This document shows, piece after piece, positions 34,201 to 48,003 of a DNA stretch of 50,148 nt. This DNA comes from Paracoccaceae bacterium (GTDB lineage: Bacteria > Pseudomonadota > Alphaproteobacteria > Rhodobacterales > Rhodobacteraceae). A program made the position numbers and the translations under genes. Numbering within the stretch: position 1 is the first letter of the stretch; every line of letters starts with the position of its first letter. The notes beneath the pieces are model-generated. The model was not told the origin of the DNA. It saw only the letters and a program-made list of their open reading frames with translations, and ran no database searches. Where the stretch lies: NCBI GenBank assembly GCA_021648025.1, contig JAKITO010000021.1:1-50148 (forward strand), written 5' to 3'.

Positions 34201-35434
34201 GCGGGAAGAAGTCGAAAGGCTGGCCCGTGACCGGGACGACGAGATGACCATTCTTGACCGCAACACCTATGCGCGTCTTAAAGATCTGATCATCGGCAAG
34301 ACGGCTGTTAAAGGCCCGAAAGGTGTCCGTTCCGGTTCCGAGATCACCGAGGAACTGCTGGAAACCCTGGGCCGTGGCCAATGGTGGCAGCTGGCACTGG
34401 GCGAAGAGGGTGACGCGCAGATCGTTGAAGCCCTCAACGAGCAGTATGAGATCCAGAAACGTGCTTTGGACGCGCGGTTTGAGGATAAGGTCGAAAAGGT
34501 CCGCCGGGGCGATGATTTGCCTCCGGGTGTGATGAAGATGGTCAAGGTGTTTATCGCCGTTAAGCGTAAATTGCAGCCGGGCGACAAGATGGCCGGACGC
34601 CACGGCAACAAGGGTGTGATTTCCAAGGTTGTCCCGATGGAGGACATGCCGTTCCTTGCCGATGGTACGCCGGTTGATTTCTGTCTGAACCCGCTGGGTG
34701 TGCCGTCGCGTATGAACGTTGGGCAAATCCTTGAGACGCATATGGGCTGGGCCGCGCGCGGTCTGGGCCTGAACATCGACGAGGCGTTGGGTGAATACCG
34801 ACGCTCTGGCGATCTGACGCCGGTACGCGATGCCATGGGCCACGCGTATGGCGAAGATGTCGTGGCCGAAGGTCTGTCGAAGATGAGCGAAGAAGAGCTT
34901 GTCGAGGCGGCAGGCAACGTCATCAACGGCGTGCCGATTGCCACGCCGGTGTTTGACGGCGCAAAAGAGGCGGATGTGAATGACGCATTGGGGCGCGCCG
35001 GGTTCTCGGAAAGCGGTCAGTCGATCTTGTTTGACGGTCTTACGGGCGAGCAGTTTGCACGGCCCGTGACAGTTGGCATCAAGTACCTGCTGAAGCTGCA
35101 TCACCTTGTGGACGACAAAATCCACGCGCGTTCCACCGGGCCTTACAGCCTTGTGACGCAGCAACCACTGGGCGGTAAAGCCCAGTTTGGCGGTCAGCGA
35201 TTTGGTGAAATGGAGGTCTGGGCTTTGGAGGCTTATGGCGCTGCATATACCTTGCAGGAAATGCTGACGGTGAAATCGGATGACGTTGCCGGGCGTACCA
35301 AAGTGTACGAAAGCATCGTCAAGGGCGAGGATAACTTTGAGGCGGGCGTTCCCGAGAGCTTTAATGTTCTGGTGAAAGAAGTCCGTGGCCTTGGCCTTAA
35401 TATGGAACTCCTGGATGCGGAGGTTGAGGAATAG
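31298..35434 (+). CDS. rpoB: DNA-directed RNA polymerase subunit beta
   Basis: 1378 residues, the usual alphaproteobacterial length, from the ATG that opens [22 protein letters not shown]; the longer frame is not conserved. The rifampicin region [34 protein letters not shown] keeps the Asp, His and Ser positions whose mutation gives resistance, so the protein looks rifampicin-sensitive. Other landmarks are PEGPNIGLI, the catalytic-core [12 protein letters not shown] and [11 protein letters not shown]. The C-terminus holds [49 protein letters not shown]. Confidence 0.98.
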   Translation: MARSFIGQKRLRKYYGKIREVLEMPNLIEVQKSSYDLFLNSGEADTPTEGEGIMGVFQSVFPIKDFNETSVLEFVKYDLEKPKYDVEECQQRDMTYSAPLKVTLRLIVFDEDIDTGNKSVKDIKEQDVFMGDMPLMTPNGTFVVNGTERVIVSQMHRSPGVFFDHDKGKTHSSGKLLFACRIIPYRGSWLDFEFDAKDIVFARIDRRRKLPVTTLLFALGLDQEGIMDAYYKTVSYKLKKNKGWVTPFFPERVRGTRPTYDLVDAKTGEVLFEAGKKVTPRAVKKLIDEGKVKNLLVPFEHIVGKFAAKDIINEETGAIYVEAGDELTLEYDKEDTLIGGTAQELIDAGITDIPVLDIDNVNVGPYMRNTMAADKNMNRDSALMDIYRVMRPGEPPTVEAASNLFDTLFFDSERYDLSTVGRVKMNMRLALDAEDTQRTLRREDIVACIKALVDLRDGRGSIDDIDHLGNRRVRSVGELMENQYRVGLLRMERAIKERMSSVEIDTVMPQDLINAKPAAAAVREFFGSSQLSQFMDQTNPLSEVTHKRRLSALGPGGLTRERAGFEVRDVHPTHYGRMCPIETPEGPNIGLINSLATFARVNKYGFIETPYRVVKDGHVTDEVHYMSATEEMRHTVAQANAQLDENGNFINDLVSTRKSGDYTLSLRENVDLIDVSPKQLVSVAASLIPFLENDDANRALMGSNMQRQAVPLLRAEAPLVGTGIEEVVARDSGAAYMAKRGGIIDQVDAQRIVVRATEDLGLGDAGVDIYRMRKFQRSNQNTCINQRPLVKVGDTVIKGQVIADGPSTDMGELALGKNVVVAFMPWNGYNYEDSILISERVSRDDVFTSIHIEEFEVAARDTKLGPEEITRDIPNVGEEALRNLDEAGIVYIGADVVPGDILVGKITPKGESPMTPEEKLLRAIFGEKASDVRDTSLRVKPGDFGTVVEVRVFNRHGVEKDERALQIEREEVERLARDRDDEMTILDRNTYARLKDLIIGKTAVKGPKGVRSGSEITEELLETLGRGQWWQLALGEEGDAQIVEALNEQYEIQKRALDARFEDKVEKVRRGDDLPPGVMKMVKVFIAVKRKLQPGDKMAGRHGNKGVISKVVPMEDMPFLADGTPVDFCLNPLGVPSRMNVGQILETHMGWAARGLGLNIDEALGEYRRSGDLTPVRDAMGHAYGEDVVAEGLSKMSEEELVEAAGNVINGVPIATPVFDGAKEADVNDALGRAGFSESGQSILFDGLTGEQFARPVTVGIKYLLKLHHLVDDKIHARSTGPYSLVTQQPLGGKAQFGGQRFGEMEVWALEAYGAAYTLQEMLTVKSDDVAGRTKVYESIVKGEDNFEAGVPESFNVLVKEVRGLGLNMELLDAEVEE

Positions 35435-35491
35435 GTGCGTGAAATCACGCACCCTACGGTCCGACTGTAGGGTGTGTGCTCTGCACGCACC
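35434..35491. repeat. GTAGGGTG-type palindromic repeat 4 (rpoB-rpoC gap)
   Basis: GGTGCGTGA-AA-TCACGCACC (35434-35453) and GGTGTGTGC-TCT-GCACGCACC (35471-35491) are joined by CCCTACGG...GTAGGG. The first arm begins at the rpoB stop codon's last base. Confidence 0.75.
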
Positions 35492-35530
35492 GGCCCCCTT
35501 CCAAATCGCACGAAATTTGAGGATATCAAA

Positions 35531-38500
35531 ATGAACCAGGAACTGTCAAACAACCCGTTTAACCCGCTGGCCCCGCCGAAAGTGTTCGACGAGATCAGGG
35601 TGTCTTTGGCATCGCCAGAGCGCATTCTGTCGTGGTCCTATGGTGAGATCAAAAAGCCAGAAACCATCAACTATCGCACGTTCAAGCCTGAGCGTGACGG
35701 GCTGTTCTGTGCCCGCATCTTTGGCCCGATCAAAGATTACGAATGCCTCTGCGGTAAATACAAGCGGATGAAATATCGTGGCGTTGTCTGCGAGAAATGC
35801 GGTGTGGAAGTCACCTTGCAAAAGGTCCGTCGCGAACGCATGGGCCATATCGAACTGGCCAGCCCGGTGGCACACATCTGGTTCCTGAAGTCGCTGCCAA
35901 GCCGGATTGGCCTGATGCTCGACATGACCCTGCGCGATCTTGAGCGGGTTTTGTATTTCGAAAACTATGTGGTGATCGAACCCGGCCTGACCGACCTCAA
36001 CTATGGTCAGATGCTGAGCGAAGAAGAGTTCATGGACGCGCAGGATGCGTACGGCATGGACGCCTTCACTGCCAACATTGGTGCCGAAGCGATTCGCGAG
36101 ATGCTGGCGCAGATTGATCTGGAGTCTGAGGCTGACCAACTGCGCGCCGATCTGGCCGTTGCAACCGGTGAGTTGAAGCCAAAGAAGATCATCAAGCGTC
36201 TGAAAGTGGTGGAATCCTTCCTGGAATCCGGCAACCGCCCGGAATGGATGGTTCTGACCGTTATTCCCGTAATTCCGCCGGAGCTGCGCCCATTGGTGCC
36301 GCTGGATGGCGGTCGGTTTGCGACCTCTGACCTGAACGATCTGTATCGCCGGGTGATCAACCGCAACAACCGTCTGAAACGCCTGATTGAATTGCGTGCG
36401 CCTGATATCATCGTGCGTAACGAAAAGCGGATGTTGCAGGAATCTGTCGATGCGTTGTTTGACAACGGGCGTCGTGGTCGGGTCATTACCGGTGCCAACA
36501 AGCGTCCGTTGAAATCACTGTCCGACATGCTGAAAGGCAAACAGGGTCGGTTCCGTCAGAACCTTTTGGGCAAGCGGGTCGACTTTTCGGGCCGTTCGGT
36601 GATCGTGACCGGGCCGGAACTTAAGCTGCATCAATGCGGCTTGCCCAAGAAAATGGCGTTGGAGCTGTTCAAGCCGTTCATCTATTCGCGGCTAGAGGCC
36701 AAGGGCCTGTCCAGCACGGTAAAGCAGGCCAAAAAGCTGGTGGAAAAGGAACGTCCAGAAGTGTGGGATATTCTGGATGAGGTGATCCGCGAACATCCTG
36801 TGATGCTGAACCGCGCGCCGACCCTGCACCGTTTGGGCATTCAGGCTTTTGAGCCGGTTCTGATCGAAGGCAAGGCAATTCAGTTGCATCCGCTGGTCTG
36901 CTCGGCCTTTAACGCCGACTTTGATGGCGACCAGATGGCCGTTCACGTGCCGCTTAGCCTTGAGGCACAGTTGGAAGCGCGCGTGCTGATGATGTCGACC
37001 AACAACGTGTTGTCGCCAGCCAACGGTGCGCCAATCATCGTGCCGTCGCAGGATATGATCCTGGGTCTGTATTATGTCACGCTTGAGCGTAAGGGCATGA
37101 CAGGCGAAGGCATGACCTTTGGCTCGATCGACGAGGTGCGTCATGCGCTGGACGCAGGCGAGGTGCATTTGCACGCGTCTGTCACCGGGCGGATGGTCCA
37201 GATTGACGAAGAGGGCAACGAGGTCGCGAAGCGGTTTGAAACCACTCCGGGGCGGATGTTGTTGGGGGCATTGCTGCCGGTTAATAACAAAGCTCCGTTT
37301 GATCTGGTCAACCGGTTGCTGCGCAAGAAAGAAGTGCAGCAGATCATTGACACGGTTTACCGTTACTGCGGCCAGAAAGAGAGCGTTATTTTCTGCGACC
37401 AGATCATGACCATGGGCTTTAAAGAAGCATTCAAGGCCGGCATTTCGTTTGGTAAGGACGATATGCTGATCCCCGCTTCCAAATGGCCAATCGTTGACGA
37501 AACCCGCGGCTATGTGAGAGATTTCGAACAGCAGTATATGGATGGCCTGATTACTCAGGGCGAGAAGTATAACAAAGTGGTCGATGCCTGGTCCAAGTGT
37601 AACGACCGGGTGACAGACGCGATGATGGGCGCCATTTCCGAAACCAAGACCGACGCGGCCGGGGCCGAGATGGAGCCGAATTCGGTTTACATGATGGCGC
37701 ATTCCGGTGCGCGTGGTTCGGTGACGCAGATGAAACAGTTGGGTGGCATGCGTGGTCTGATGGCCAAGCCAAACGGCGACATCATCGAGACACCGATCAT
37801 CTCGAACTTTAAGGAAGGTCTGAGCGTTCTGGAATACTTCAACTCGACCCACGGTGCCCGTAAGGGTCTGTCGGATACGGCGTTGAAAACCGCGAACTCG
37901 GGTTATCTGACCCGGCGTCTGGTGGATGTGGCGCAGGATTGTATCATCAGGATGCACGATTGCGGCACCGAAAAGTCGATCAACGCGGAACCGGCGGTCA
38001 ATGACGGCGAAGTTGTTGCCACGCTAAGCGAGCGTTTGCTGGGCCGAGTTGCTGCCGAGGACATCTGCAAGCCGGGCACTGACGAGGTGATCGTCGGGGC
38101 CGGTACGCTGATTGACGAACGTATGTCGGATGCCATCGAAGCCGCCGGGGTGCGTTCAACCCGTATCCGGTCGCCGTTGACCTGCGAAGCCGAAGAAGGC
38201 GTTTGCGCCATGTGTTACGGGCGTGATCTCGCTCGCGGTACAATTGTCAACTCGGGCGAGGCTGTGGGTATTATTGCCGCACAGTCGATTGGTGAACCGG
38301 GTACACAGCTGACCATGCGGACGTTCCACATTGGTGGCGTGGCCCAGGGTGGTCAGCAGTCGTTCCAGGAGGCCAATCAAAGCGGTAAACTTGTCTTTAT
38401 AAACGCCAATACACTAACAAATTCGGATGGCGACATCATGGTGATGGGTCGCAACATGAAGATGATCATCAACGATGAGGCCGGTGACGAGCGGGCCAAT

Positions 38501-39775
38501 CACAAGCTGACGTATGGTTCCAAACTGTTCGTCAAGGACGGCGACATGGTAACACGCGGTGACAAACTTTATGAATGGGACCCCTTTACGCTGCCAATTC
38601 TGGCGGAAAAGGCGGGCACGGCCAAGTTTGTCGATCTGGTCAGCGGTATCGCTGTGCGGGACGAAACCGACGAAGCCACCGGTATGACCCAGAAGGTCGT
38701 CATCGACTGGCGCGCAACCCCCAAGGGTAACGAGCTGAAGCCAGAAGTCATTCTGGTCGACAAGGACGGGGAACCAGTGCGCAACGATGCGGGCCATCCG
38801 GTGACCTATCCGATGTCGGTGGATGCGGTCCTGTCGATTGAAGACGGTCAGGACGTGAAGCCGGGCGAAACCGTCGCGCGTATCCCGCGCGAAGGTGCCA
38901 AGACCAAGGACATCACCGGTGGTTTGCCACGGGTGGCGGAATTGTTTGAGGCGCGTCGCCCCAAGGATCACGCGATTATTGCTGAAATTGACGGCTATGT
39001 GCGGTTCGGGCGCGATTATAAGAACAAACGCCGGATCAGCATTGAGCCTGCGGATGAAAGCCAGGACAACGCCGAATACATGGTTCCAAAGGGCAAGCAT
39101 ATTCCGGTGCAGGAGGGCGATTTCATCCAAAAGGGCGAATACCTGATGGATGGCAACCCGGCACCGCATGACATCCTGGCGATCATGGGCGTCGAGGCAT
39201 TGGCCGACTATATGATCGACGAAGTACAGGATGTGTATCGTCTGCAAGGCGTTAAGATCAACGACAAGCATATCGAAGTAATCGTGCGTCAGATGCTCCA
39301 GAAATGGGAGATCAAGGACAGTGGCGATACCACGTTGCTGAAAGGCGAACATGTCGACAAGCAGGAGTTTGAAGAGGCTTGCGAAAAGGCGCTGTCAAAA
39401 GGCGGGCGGCCTGCCAAAGGCGAGCCGATCTTGTTGGGCATCACCAAGGCGAGCCTGCAAACCCGCAGCTTTATCTCTGCCGCGTCGTTCCAGGAAACGA
39501 CACGGGTTCTGACCGAAGCGAGCGTGCAGGGCAAGAGAGACAAGCTGGTTGGTCTGAAAGAGAACGTCATTGTTGGCCGGTTGATTCCGGCGGGCACTGG
39601 CGGGGCAACGATGCAGATGCGCAAAGTTGCGCAGGATCGCGACAATGTGGTGATCGAGGCACGCCGTGAAGAGGCCGAAGCGGCGGCGGCACTGGCCGCC
39701 CCAACGGAGGATGATATCATCGGCGGAGATGCGTATGACAACCTGATGGTTGATACGCCCGAAAGCCGTGATTGA
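35531..39775 (+). CDS. rpoC: DNA-directed RNA polymerase subunit beta-prime
   Basis: 1414 residues from [13 protein letters not shown]; an in-frame extension to 35474 runs into repeat 4 and was rejected. The first zinc site is [20 protein letters not shown], the catalytic Mg site is [17 protein letters not shown], and the second zinc site includes [13 protein letters not shown]. The trigger-loop region [30 protein letters not shown] is intact. It is followed at once by a strong terminator, ending the rpo transcript. Confidence 0.98.
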   Translation: MNQELSNNPFNPLAPPKVFDEIRVSLASPERILSWSYGEIKKPETINYRTFKPERDGLFCARIFGPIKDYECLCGKYKRMKYRGVVCEKCGVEVTLQKVRRERMGHIELASPVAHIWFLKSLPSRIGLMLDMTLRDLERVLYFENYVVIEPGLTDLNYGQMLSEEEFMDAQDAYGMDAFTANIGAEAIREMLAQIDLESEADQLRADLAVATGELKPKKIIKRLKVVESFLESGNRPEWMVLTVIPVIPPELRPLVPLDGGRFATSDLNDLYRRVINRNNRLKRLIELRAPDIIVRNEKRMLQESVDALFDNGRRGRVITGANKRPLKSLSDMLKGKQGRFRQNLLGKRVDFSGRSVIVTGPELKLHQCGLPKKMALELFKPFIYSRLEAKGLSSTVKQAKKLVEKERPEVWDILDEVIREHPVMLNRAPTLHRLGIQAFEPVLIEGKAIQLHPLVCSAFNADFDGDQMAVHVPLSLEAQLEARVLMMSTNNVLSPANGAPIIVPSQDMILGLYYVTLERKGMTGEGMTFGSIDEVRHALDAGEVHLHASVTGRMVQIDEEGNEVAKRFETTPGRMLLGALLPVNNKAPFDLVNRLLRKKEVQQIIDTVYRYCGQKESVIFCDQIMTMGFKEAFKAGISFGKDDMLIPASKWPIVDETRGYVRDFEQQYMDGLITQGEKYNKVVDAWSKCNDRVTDAMMGAISETKTDAAGAEMEPNSVYMMAHSGARGSVTQMKQLGGMRGLMAKPNGDIIETPIISNFKEGLSVLEYFNSTHGARKGLSDTALKTANSGYLTRRLVDVAQDCIIRMHDCGTEKSINAEPAVNDGEVVATLSERLLGRVAAEDICKPGTDEVIVGAGTLIDERMSDAIEAAGVRSTRIRSPLTCEAEEGVCAMCYGRDLARGTIVNSGEAVGIIAAQSIGEPGTQLTMRTFHIGGVAQGGQQSFQEANQSGKLVFINANTLTNSDGDIMVMGRNMKMIINDEAGDERANHKLTYGSKLFVKDGDMVTRGDKLYEWDPFTLPILAEKAGTAKFVDLVSGIAVRDETDEATGMTQKVVIDWRATPKGNELKPEVILVDKDGEPVRNDAGHPVTYPMSVDAVLSIEDGQDVKPGETVARIPREGAKTKDITGGLPRVAELFEARRPKDHAIIAEIDGYVRFGRDYKNKRRISIEPADESQDNAEYMVPKGKHIPVQEGDFIQKGEYLMDGNPAPHDILAIMGVEALADYMIDEVQDVYRLQGVKINDKHIEVIVRQMLQKWEIKDSGDTTLLKGEHVDKQEFEEACEKALSKGGRPAKGEPILLGITKASLQTRSFISAASFQETTRVLTEASVQGKRDKLVGLKENVIVGRLIPAGTGGATMQMRKVAQDRDNVVIEARREEAEAAAALAAPTEDDIIGGDAYDNLMVDTPESRD

Positions 39776-39793
39776 CCTTTTCTGAAATGTATT

Positions 39794-39822
39794 CCCCCGC
39801 GCCCATGGCGCGGGGGTTTTTT
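39794..39822 (+). terminator. Rho-independent terminator after rpoC
   Basis: A perfect 10-bp stem, CCCCCGCGCC-CAT-GGCGCGGGGG, followed by six T. It is the clearest terminator in the window and marks the end of the nusG/rpl/rpo transcripts. Confidence 0.95.
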
Positions 39823-39985
39823 CGTTCGGATGGACAACACGAGAACAACAGTTGAAGGTTATCTGGGACGCCGAACCTGCTTGAATAGATCAAAGGGGAA
39901 TGGCAGAATGTAACTGCTTGGGACACTTGGCATTCCTTGAACCCCTTGAACGTGTCTCCTTCAACTAAGTGACATTGAGTTAGGT

Positions 39986-40906
39986 ATGGACAAAGAACAA
40001 GCGACAGTGAAACCGGGGCTTCGGGCCAACGTCAAAATCAACTACCATTTCGGCGCTCCGTTTGCCGAGAATGATCACCTGATTTGGTCGCTTCGCAAAG
40101 ACACTATATTGTTGGCAGAAAATCGAGTTTCCGCACCCAGACCCAAAAAATTCAAAACCCTTATTCCCAAGGCGATTTCCGACCTGGAAGGCAATTTTCC
40201 AACCTTGGCGGAACAAGACAAATTTTTCGATTTCATTTCCAGTGGTGACCCGGTTGACCGGATAATTCTGTCGAACCCAAATTTTATCGGTGCGCCAACC
40301 TGGATGCTGTCTGGTGGAAAGTTTTTTCCAAACGCTGGTCGCAACATCTATAATATCCACTCCCTTTTACCAGATAATCCCAGCGAATATTTCATCGGAA
40401 TATCAAATCCGGTCACCTGCCTTTCGGCGGCCTTTGGCGCCCAGACATCCAGATCAAACCGGCAGTTTTTCAATAACGTGGAATTGGACACCATTCGTTG
40501 GTCCACTGTTATTCAATCAATTCAGCAAGTGTCACCCGGCACACCGATCACCGTTTGGTGCGACGAGGAAACGCCGATAATTTGGCCGACAATTCTGCGC
40601 GAAATTTCCGGGATAGATCCTCAGGTTGAGATGGCCGGTGACCTCGATATTATCAAGAAAATCATGTCCAAAGAGGGCGGTGATCGGATGGAGGCCTATT
40701 TGCAGGCCCATCCTAAACTGAATGAGCTTCAGCGCCGCCGGGTGAAGGACGAATTCCTTCGGAAATTTGTGCTGGAAAGTGCGGTGGAAAAAGAGATCGA
40801 CCTGAAGGGTTGGACCGATGACACCGTGGATGCCATGACGGATATTTACGAGGACGATATCGACTTTATCGACCAGATGCCGGGTGTCACCCTCATTTCC
40901 GCCTAA
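39986..40906 (+). CDS. Hypothetical protein (306 aa) between rpoC and rpsL
   Basis: 306 residues, not recognised. No signal peptide or membrane span. The N-terminal third holds ANVKINYHFGAPFAENDHLIWSLRKDTILLAENRV. The middle has ISSGDPVDRIILSNPNFIG and a WCDEETPIIWPTILREISG segment resembling part of sulfotransferase-like or capsular enzymes in tone only. The C-terminal half is charged and helical, ending DDIDFIDQMPGVTLISA. Its stop overlaps by three bases the stop of the convergent glycosyltransferase-like gene, so the two form a tight convergent pair. Codon use fits the alphaproteobacterial part. Confidence 0.7.
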   Translation: MDKEQATVKPGLRANVKINYHFGAPFAENDHLIWSLRKDTILLAENRVSAPRPKKFKTLIPKAISDLEGNFPTLAEQDKFFDFISSGDPVDRIILSNPNFIGAPTWMLSGGKFFPNAGRNIYNIHSLLPDNPSEYFIGISNPVTCLSAAFGAQTSRSNRQFFNNVELDTIRWSTVIQSIQQVSPGTPITVWCDEETPIIWPTILREISGIDPQVEMAGDLDIIKKIMSKEGGDRMEAYLQAHPKLNELQRRRVKDEFLRKFVLESAVEKEIDLKGWTDDTVDAMTDIYEDDIDFIDQMPGVTLISA

Positions 40907-41709
40907 GGGTTGGAAAAGACCCTTCGGACATGGTTGATGTCAATGCCGAAATCGGTCCGAAAATGCTCTTGCTGATCGGGTGTCAAGGGTTCGACCGGCA
41001 CAGCTTTGACCGCCTTCTGACGGGAATCATTATAGCTGTTGTGGGTGCGCACAAACATCGGTGGTTTGGAAAAAGTGACAGTCGGCATGAACTTGACTAT
41101 CTTGTTATGGGCAAAATTCATGATGGTCAGTTTGCTGCCCCCGGCAATGTGCATGCCAAGCGAGGCGACATCATAAGGGCGGTGGATCGGCGTGGCGGAT
41201 ATCCCGTGTTTGCCGACTTCGGCGACATAGCCGCTGTTGAAATCAAAGGTCACCGCCTGGTGCCGTTTCAGCAGGCCTTGGCAGTCCTGGGTGGCGGTAC
41301 GCAATTTCTCGATGAATTTGACCGAAATGGCGTCATCATCGTCATGTCTGAATTGCAAACAGGGCCTGGACGGGTCACGCCGGGCCTTTTGCAGCAGTTC
41401 TTTCATGACCTCCCGCTGACGACGAGGCGGTTCTGCAACCAACCGCGCCTGAGGCAGGTCGGAAATCTGGTCCTGCAACCGGTCAACGTGTTCCTTTGGC
41501 AGGCTATCACCGATCACGATGATCAGTTCGAAATCCTGATCAGTCTGGTTCTTCAAACAGGGAAGGGCAATGGTTTCGAACAGCCGGAATCGTTCCTCAA
41601 GCCGGTCATGATCGTAAAGATAGCGAATGCGCTCTTTCAGGGTTTCATGTTCAACCTGAAACCCGCCGTAAGCTGGGTAAGAAAACCTGCATAACCCTAT
41701 GACTTGCAT
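40903..41709 (-). CDS. Putative rhamnosyltransferase / GT-A glycosyltransferase
   Basis: 268 residues from the ATG after GAGG; the upstream in-frame stretch is not conserved-looking. The start MQVIGLCRFSYPAYGGFQ leads into RFRLFETIALPCLKNQTDQDFELIIVIGDSLP, matching the opening of rhamnosyltransferase-like (PF11316-type) proteins. LQFRHDDDDAIS supplies an acidic metal-binding run in place of the DxD motif. It would transfer a sugar to a cell-surface polymer in the cytoplasm. Its partner is the convergent unknown gene. Confidence 0.7.
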   Translation of the reverse strand: MQVIGLCRFSYPAYGGFQVEHETLKERIRYLYDHDRLEERFRLFETIALPCLKNQTDQDFELIIVIGDSLPKEHVDRLQDQISDLPQARLVAEPPRRQREVMKELLQKARRDPSRPCLQFRHDDDDAISVKFIEKLRTATQDCQGLLKRHQAVTFDFNSGYVAEVGKHGISATPIHRPYDVASLGMHIAGGSKLTIMNFAHNKIVKFMPTVTFSKPPMFVRTHNSYNDSRQKAVKAVPVEPLTPDQQEHFRTDFGIDINHVRRVFSNP

Positions 41710-41825
41710 GATTGTGCCTCGCGCGCCGGATAGAATGAAACCTATTGATGGTTTAGCATAATGTCGCAATGTGTCACTGAATTGGCAAGCCTCACAAACG
41801 CGGGCACATGGGCTTGTTGACGCTG

Positions 41826-41854
41826 TTGACACCGGCTGCGACTCCCCATATACG
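41826..41854 (+). promoter_or_regulatory. Sigma-70-type promoter for rpsL-rpsG-fusA
   Basis: TTGACA, a 17-base spacer, then TATACG, about 225 bases before rpsL. The rest of the 370-base gap holds the leader and no gene that I can support. Confidence 0.55.
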
Positions 41855-42079
41855 CGCGCTATCTCGGCAATTGGGGTTCGCCCTGGGACGTCGAATTCTG
41901 AACTGAAGTGGTCAAGATCCGGGCGTTATGACCCCGATCCTCTGGATACCAGCCGCGTCGAACCCGTTACTTGGGTGGGTACGCGGTTGTTTCGCTTTGC
42001 GGACGCGTAAGGCGTTAAGATTTAACCGCACGTCAAGGCGTGCATGACACATGTGTTGATAAGACGGGAAAGACCGGCA

Positions 42080-42451
42080 ATGCCAACGATCCAGCAGTTG
42101 ATCCGCAAACCGCGGAAACCAAAAATCAGACGCTCGAAATCCATGCATTTGGAGCAATGCCCGCAAAAGCGCGGCGTTTGCACCCGGGTTTATACCACCA
42201 CGCCGAAAAAGCCGAACTCGGCCATGCGGAAGGTTGCCAAAGTGCGCCTGACCAACGGTTTTGAGGTCATTTCCTACATTCCGGGCGAAAGCCACAACCT
42301 TCAGGAACACTCTGTTGTGCTGATCCGTGGCGGTCGTGTCAAAGACCTTCCCGGTGTTCGCTATCACGTTCTGCGTGGTGTTCTGGATACCCAGGGCGTC
42401 AAAGACCGTAAGCAGCGTCGTTCCAAATACGGTGCCAAGCGGCCCAAATAA
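42080..42451 (+). CDS. rpsL: 30S ribosomal protein S12
   Basis: 123 residues from [15 protein letters not shown]; the upstream ATG adds 12 residues with no family support. [22 protein letters not shown] contains the lysine pair hit by streptomycin resistance, here wild type. [28 protein letters not shown] holds the second such site, with Ser in place of the more common Gly before HNLQ. It opens the str operon. Confidence 0.97.
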   Translation: MPTIQQLIRKPRKPKIRRSKSMHLEQCPQKRGVCTRVYTTTPKKPNSAMRKVAKVRLTNGFEVISYIPGESHNLQEHSVVLIRGGRVKDLPGVRYHVLRGVLDTQGVKDRKQRRSKYGAKRPK

Positions 42452-42522
42452 CCCCGCATTCGTCTGGTGGGTCCGGTGTAATCCGGCCACCTGCCTGAGA
42501 AGATATGAAAAGGTAAGCAACC

Positions 42523-42993
42523 ATGTCCCGTCGTCACGCCGCCGAAAAGCGCGAAGTTCTGCCGGATGCCAAATTTGGCGACCGCATTCTGACCAAATTC
42601 ATGAACAACCTGATGGTTGACGGTAAAAAGTCGATCGCCGAACGGATTGTTTACAACGCCATGGATCGCGTTGAGACCAAGATCAAGCGGGCTCCGTTGG
42701 AAGTGTTCCACGAGGCACTTGAAAACATCGAACCGTCGGTCGAAGTCAAATCCCGCCGGGTTGGTGGTGCCACCTATCAGGTGCCCGTCGAAGTGCGCCC
42801 CGAGCGTCGTCAGGCATTGGCCATTCGTTGGTTGATCAACGCCTCGCGTACACGCAACGAAAAGACCATGGAAGAGCGTTTGGCGGGTGAATTGATGGAC
42901 GCGGTTCAATCGCGCGGTTCTGCCGTGAAGAAACGCGAAGATACCCACAAGATGGCCGAGGCGAACAAAGCCTTTAGCCATTATCGCTGGTAA
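42523..42993 (+). CDS. rpsG: 30S ribosomal protein S7
   Basis: 156 residues, normal length. [47 protein letters not shown] is the 16S-binding N-terminus, [31 protein letters not shown] the core beta ribbon, and [13 protein letters not shown] the C-terminus. It is alphaproteobacterial in type and is the last gene fully within the left-hand sequence type. It lies 71 bases after rpsL and 27 before fusA. Confidence 0.97.
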   Translation: MSRRHAAEKREVLPDAKFGDRILTKFMNNLMVDGKKSIAERIVYNAMDRVETKIKRAPLEVFHEALENIEPSVEVKSRRVGGATYQVPVEVRPERRQALAIRWLINASRTRNEKTMEERLAGELMDAVQSRGSAVKKREDTHKMAEANKAFSHYRW

Positions 42994-43020
42994 TTTTTTT
43001 AGAGATTAGAGGGCCGAGAG

Positions 43021-45114
<2,094 letters not shown>

Positions 45115-45150
45115 ATAATTGATTGAGTTTTTATTAAGAGGGTTTAAGCC

Positions 45151-46341
45151 GTGTCCAAAGAAAAGTTTGAACGTACAAAGCCACACGTAAACGTGGGCAC
45201 AATTGGTCATGTTGACCATGGTAAAACGACACTGACAGCGGCATTGACCGTGACACAGGCAAAGAAGTTTGGCGGTGACTCAAAGGGTTACGATCAGATT
45301 GACTCAGCGCCGGAAGAGCGTGCGCGTGGTATAACCATCGCCACCGCCCACGTTGAGTATGAGTCTGAAGCACGTCACTACGCCCATGTTGATTGTCCTG
45401 GCCATGCGGATTATGTCAAAAACATGATTACAGGTGCGGCACAAATGGATGGCGCAATTCTGGTCTGTTCAGCGGCTGACGGGCCAATGCCTCAGACCCG
45501 CGAGCACATTCTGCTGGCACGCCAGGTAGGTGTGCCTTATGTCATTGTATTTCTGAATAAAGCCGATATGGTGGATGATGAAGAGCTGCTGGAGTTGGTT
45601 GAAATGGAAGTGCGCGAACTGCTTTCTTCATACGACTTTCCGGGTGACGACACCCCCGTCATTATTGGTTCAGCGCTAAAAGCTCTGGAAGGTGATGACA
45701 GCGAAATTGGAACGCAAGCCATCGACAAGCTAGTCGAAGCGCTGGACACCTATATTCCAATGCCAGAGCGCGCCATTGACGGTGATTTTCTGATGCCGGT
45801 GGAAGATGTATTCTCGATATCAGGTCGTGGCACCGTGGTGACAGGCCGTATCGAGCGTGGCGTGGTTAACATTGGCGACGACATTGAAATTGTTGGGATC
45901 AAAGAAAGCGCCAAGACCACCTGCACAGGTGTTGAAATGTTCCGCAAACTGCTTGATCGCGGTGAAGCGGGTGATAACGTTGGCGTACTGCTGCGTGGCA
46001 CCAAGCGTGAAGAGGTTGAGCGTGGCCAGGTACTGTGTAAACCAGGATCAATCAAGCCGCACACTAAATTTGAAGCAGAAGTTTATGTGTTGAGCAAAGA
46101 TGAAGGTGGGCGTCATACACCGTTCTTCAATGGCTACCGCCCCCAGTTCTATTTTCGTACCACGGATGTAACGGGTGCGTGTGATTTACCTGAAGGTATT
46201 GAAATGGTTATGCCGGGTGACAATGTTTCCATGACGGTTAGCTTGATCGCACCGATTGCGATGGAAGAAGGTCTGCGCTTCGCGATTCGCGAAGGCGGGC
46301 GCACAGTGGGTGCCGGTGTTGTTGCTAAGGTTGTTGAGTAA
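45151..46341 (+). CDS. tuf: Elongation factor Tu
   Basis: 396 residues from a GTG start. G1 [10 protein letters not shown]3 [13 protein letters not shown]4 NKAD and G5 SALK are intact. [14 protein letters not shown] and the two-residue-longer length point to a gammaproteobacterial type. Third-position use is less T-rich than in the fusA body and downstream r-protein genes, as often in highly expressed tuf genes, although a further sequence join cannot be excluded. Only five bases separate it from rpsJ, so str and S10 operons are fused here. Confidence 0.96.
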   Translation: MSKEKFERTKPHVNVGTIGHVDHGKTTLTAALTVTQAKKFGGDSKGYDQIDSAPEERARGITIATAHVEYESEARHYAHVDCPGHADYVKNMITGAAQMDGAILVCSAADGPMPQTREHILLARQVGVPYVIVFLNKADMVDDEELLELVEMEVRELLSSYDFPGDDTPVIIGSALKALEGDDSEIGTQAIDKLVEALDTYIPMPERAIDGDFLMPVEDVFSISGRGTVVTGRIERGVVNIGDDIEIVGIKESAKTTCTGVEMFRKLLDRGEAGDNVGVLLRGTKREEVERGQVLCKPGSIKPHTKFEAEVYVLSKDEGGRHTPFFNGYRPQFYFRTTDVTGACDLPEGIEMVMPGDNVSMTVSLIAPIAMEEGLRFAIREGGRTVGAGVVAKVVE

Positions 46342-46346
46342 AATAT

Positions 46347-46661
46347 ATGACTTCAAATCAGAAAATCCGTATCCGTTTGAAAGCGTTTGACTATCGTTTG
46401 ATTGATCAGTCTGCGCGAGAAATTGTTGAAACAGCCAAGCGTACTGGTGCGCAAGTAAAGGGGCCGATTCCTTTGCCTACCAAAAAAGAGCGTTTTACTG
46501 TGTTGATTTCGCCGCATGTCAATAAGGATGCTCGAGATCAGTATGAAATTCGCACGCATAAGCGTTTGATGGATATTGTTGATCCAACAGATAAGACAGT
46601 TGATGCGTTGATGAAGTTGGATTTGGCTGCTGGTGTTGACGTCCAGATTAAATTGACTTAA
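46347..46661 (+). CDS. rpsJ: 30S ribosomal protein S10
   Basis: 104 residues. [69 protein letters not shown] is the standard S10/NusE pattern. Besides its ribosomal role it binds NusG and NusB in antitermination. With no room for a separate S10-operon leader, regulation by L4 as in E. coli seems unlikely at this place. Confidence 0.97.
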   Translation: MTSNQKIRIRLKAFDYRLIDQSAREIVETAKRTGAQVKGPIPLPTKKERFTVLISPHVNKDARDQYEIRTHKRLMDIVDPTDKTVDALMKLDLAAGVDVQIKLT

Positions 46662-46722
46662 AGGGTTTTGGCGTGCGGAGCAATGTTTCGCCGTTGATAG
46701 CTGAGAAGCTAGGAGTTTTAAA

Positions 46723-47367
46723 ATGACGATTGGTGTGGTTGGTCGTAAAGTTGGGATGACGCGCGTTTTTACTGATGCGGGTGATTCAATTCCAGTGACT
46801 GTGGTTGAGGTTGATCCTAATCGGGTTACTCAGGTACGTGATGCAGAACGTGATGGTTATCGTGCTTATCAGGTGACGTTGGGTTCTCGTAAAACAAACC
46901 GCGTTTCTAAGCCGGCAGCAGGACATTTTGCCAAAGCGGAAACCGAGGCGGGGCGCGGCTTATGGGAGTTTCGTCTTGCTGATGGTGAGGGCGAAGAGAT
47001 TTCTGTGGGTAACGAAATCAAAGTTGATGTTTTTGAAGCTGGTCAGAAAGTAGATGTTGCTGGAAAAAGCATTGGTAAGGGTTTTGCGGGTGTTATTAAG
47101 CGTCACAACTTTCATATGCAAGATGCAACGCACGGTAACTCTTTGTCGCATCGTGCGCCAGGTTCGATCGGTCACTGTCAAACGCCTGGCCGTGTATTTA
47201 AAGGTAAGAAAATGTCTGGTCACATGGGCGCTGCTCAAACGACTATACAAAATCTTGAAATTGTCCGTGTTGACGTGGAGCGAAATTTGCTTCTGATCAA
47301 AGGTGCGGTTCCTGGTGCTAAAGGTGGGGATGTTGTGGTTCGTCCATCTGTTAAGGTGCGTTCGTAA
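46723..47367 (+). CDS. rplC: 50S ribosomal protein L3
   Basis: 214 residues. [26 protein letters not shown] opens the protein. [50 protein letters not shown] is the long loop that reaches the peptidyl-transferase centre; the Gln-containing segment that PrmB methylates in gammaproteobacteria ([14 protein letters not shown]) is present. Codons are strongly T-ending, unlike the left part of the window. Confidence 0.97.
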   Translation: MTIGVVGRKVGMTRVFTDAGDSIPVTVVEVDPNRVTQVRDAERDGYRAYQVTLGSRKTNRVSKPAAGHFAKAETEAGRGLWEFRLADGEGEEISVGNEIKVDVFEAGQKVDVAGKSIGKGFAGVIKRHNFHMQDATHGNSLSHRAPGSIGHCQTPGRVFKGKKMSGHMGAAQTTIQNLEIVRVDVERNLLLIKGAVPGAKGGDVVVRPSVKVRS

Positions 47368-47379
47368 GGAGTTAGGTAA

Positions 47380-48003
47380 ATGGAACTGAAACTGGTTACA
47401 AAGTCTGGCAAAGAATCAACCGAGAGTGTGGTGCTTGCGGATGAGACTTTTGGCAAAGATTTTAATGAGGCTCTTGTTCATCAGGTTGTGACGGCGTATA
47501 TGGCGGGTTCGCGGTCGGGAACTCGTGCACATAAAAATCGTGCGGCCGTGCGTGGTGGTGGTGCAAAACCTTGGCGACAAAAGGGGACAGGGCGCGCAAG
47601 AGCTGGTACAATACGCTCCCCGTTGTGGCGGACTGGTGGAGTAACCTTTGCGGCGGCGCCACAAGATCACTCGCAAAAGGTGAATAAAAAAATGTATCGC
47701 GGTGCGATGCGTTCGATTTTGTCAGAGTTGGTTCGACAAGATCGTTTGGTTGCTGTTGATGCAATCAAGCTTGATGCGCCAAAGACTAAAGAATTGAATG
47801 GGACCCTTAAAGCAATGGGTTTGGCTGGCCGGGTTTTGATGGTAACTGCGGCTGAAGATGTATCTTTATCACTGGCGGCTCGCAACTTGATGAATGTCGA
47901 AGTTGTTGAAGCGCGCAATGTGGATCCAGTTAGTTTGGTTCATTTTGATAAAGTGCTGATGACGGCAGATGCCATCAAACAAGTTGAAGGGATGTTCTCA
48001 TGA
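47380..48003 (+). CDS. rplD: 50S ribosomal protein L4
   Basis: 207 residues. [53 protein letters not shown] is the extended exit-tunnel loop where macrolide-resistance changes occur; no obvious alteration is seen. The C-terminal part has [27 protein letters not shown]. The stop overlaps the rplW start by four bases (ATGA). Confidence 0.97.
   Translation: MELKLVTKSGKESTESVVLADETFGKDFNEALVHQVVTAYMAGSRSGTRAHKNRAAVRGGGAKPWRQKGTGRARAGTIRSPLWRTGGVTFAAAPQDHSQKVNKKMYRGAMRSILSELVRQDRLVAVDAIKLDAPKTKELNGTLKAMGLAGRVLMVTAAEDVSLSLAARNLMNVEVVEARNVDPVSLVHFDKVLMTADAIKQVEGMFS

Noticed and set aside
32948..35452. An 834-codon minus-strand open frame
   Set aside because: It lies wholly antisense to rpoB, and the rpoB frame is complete and conserved throughout.
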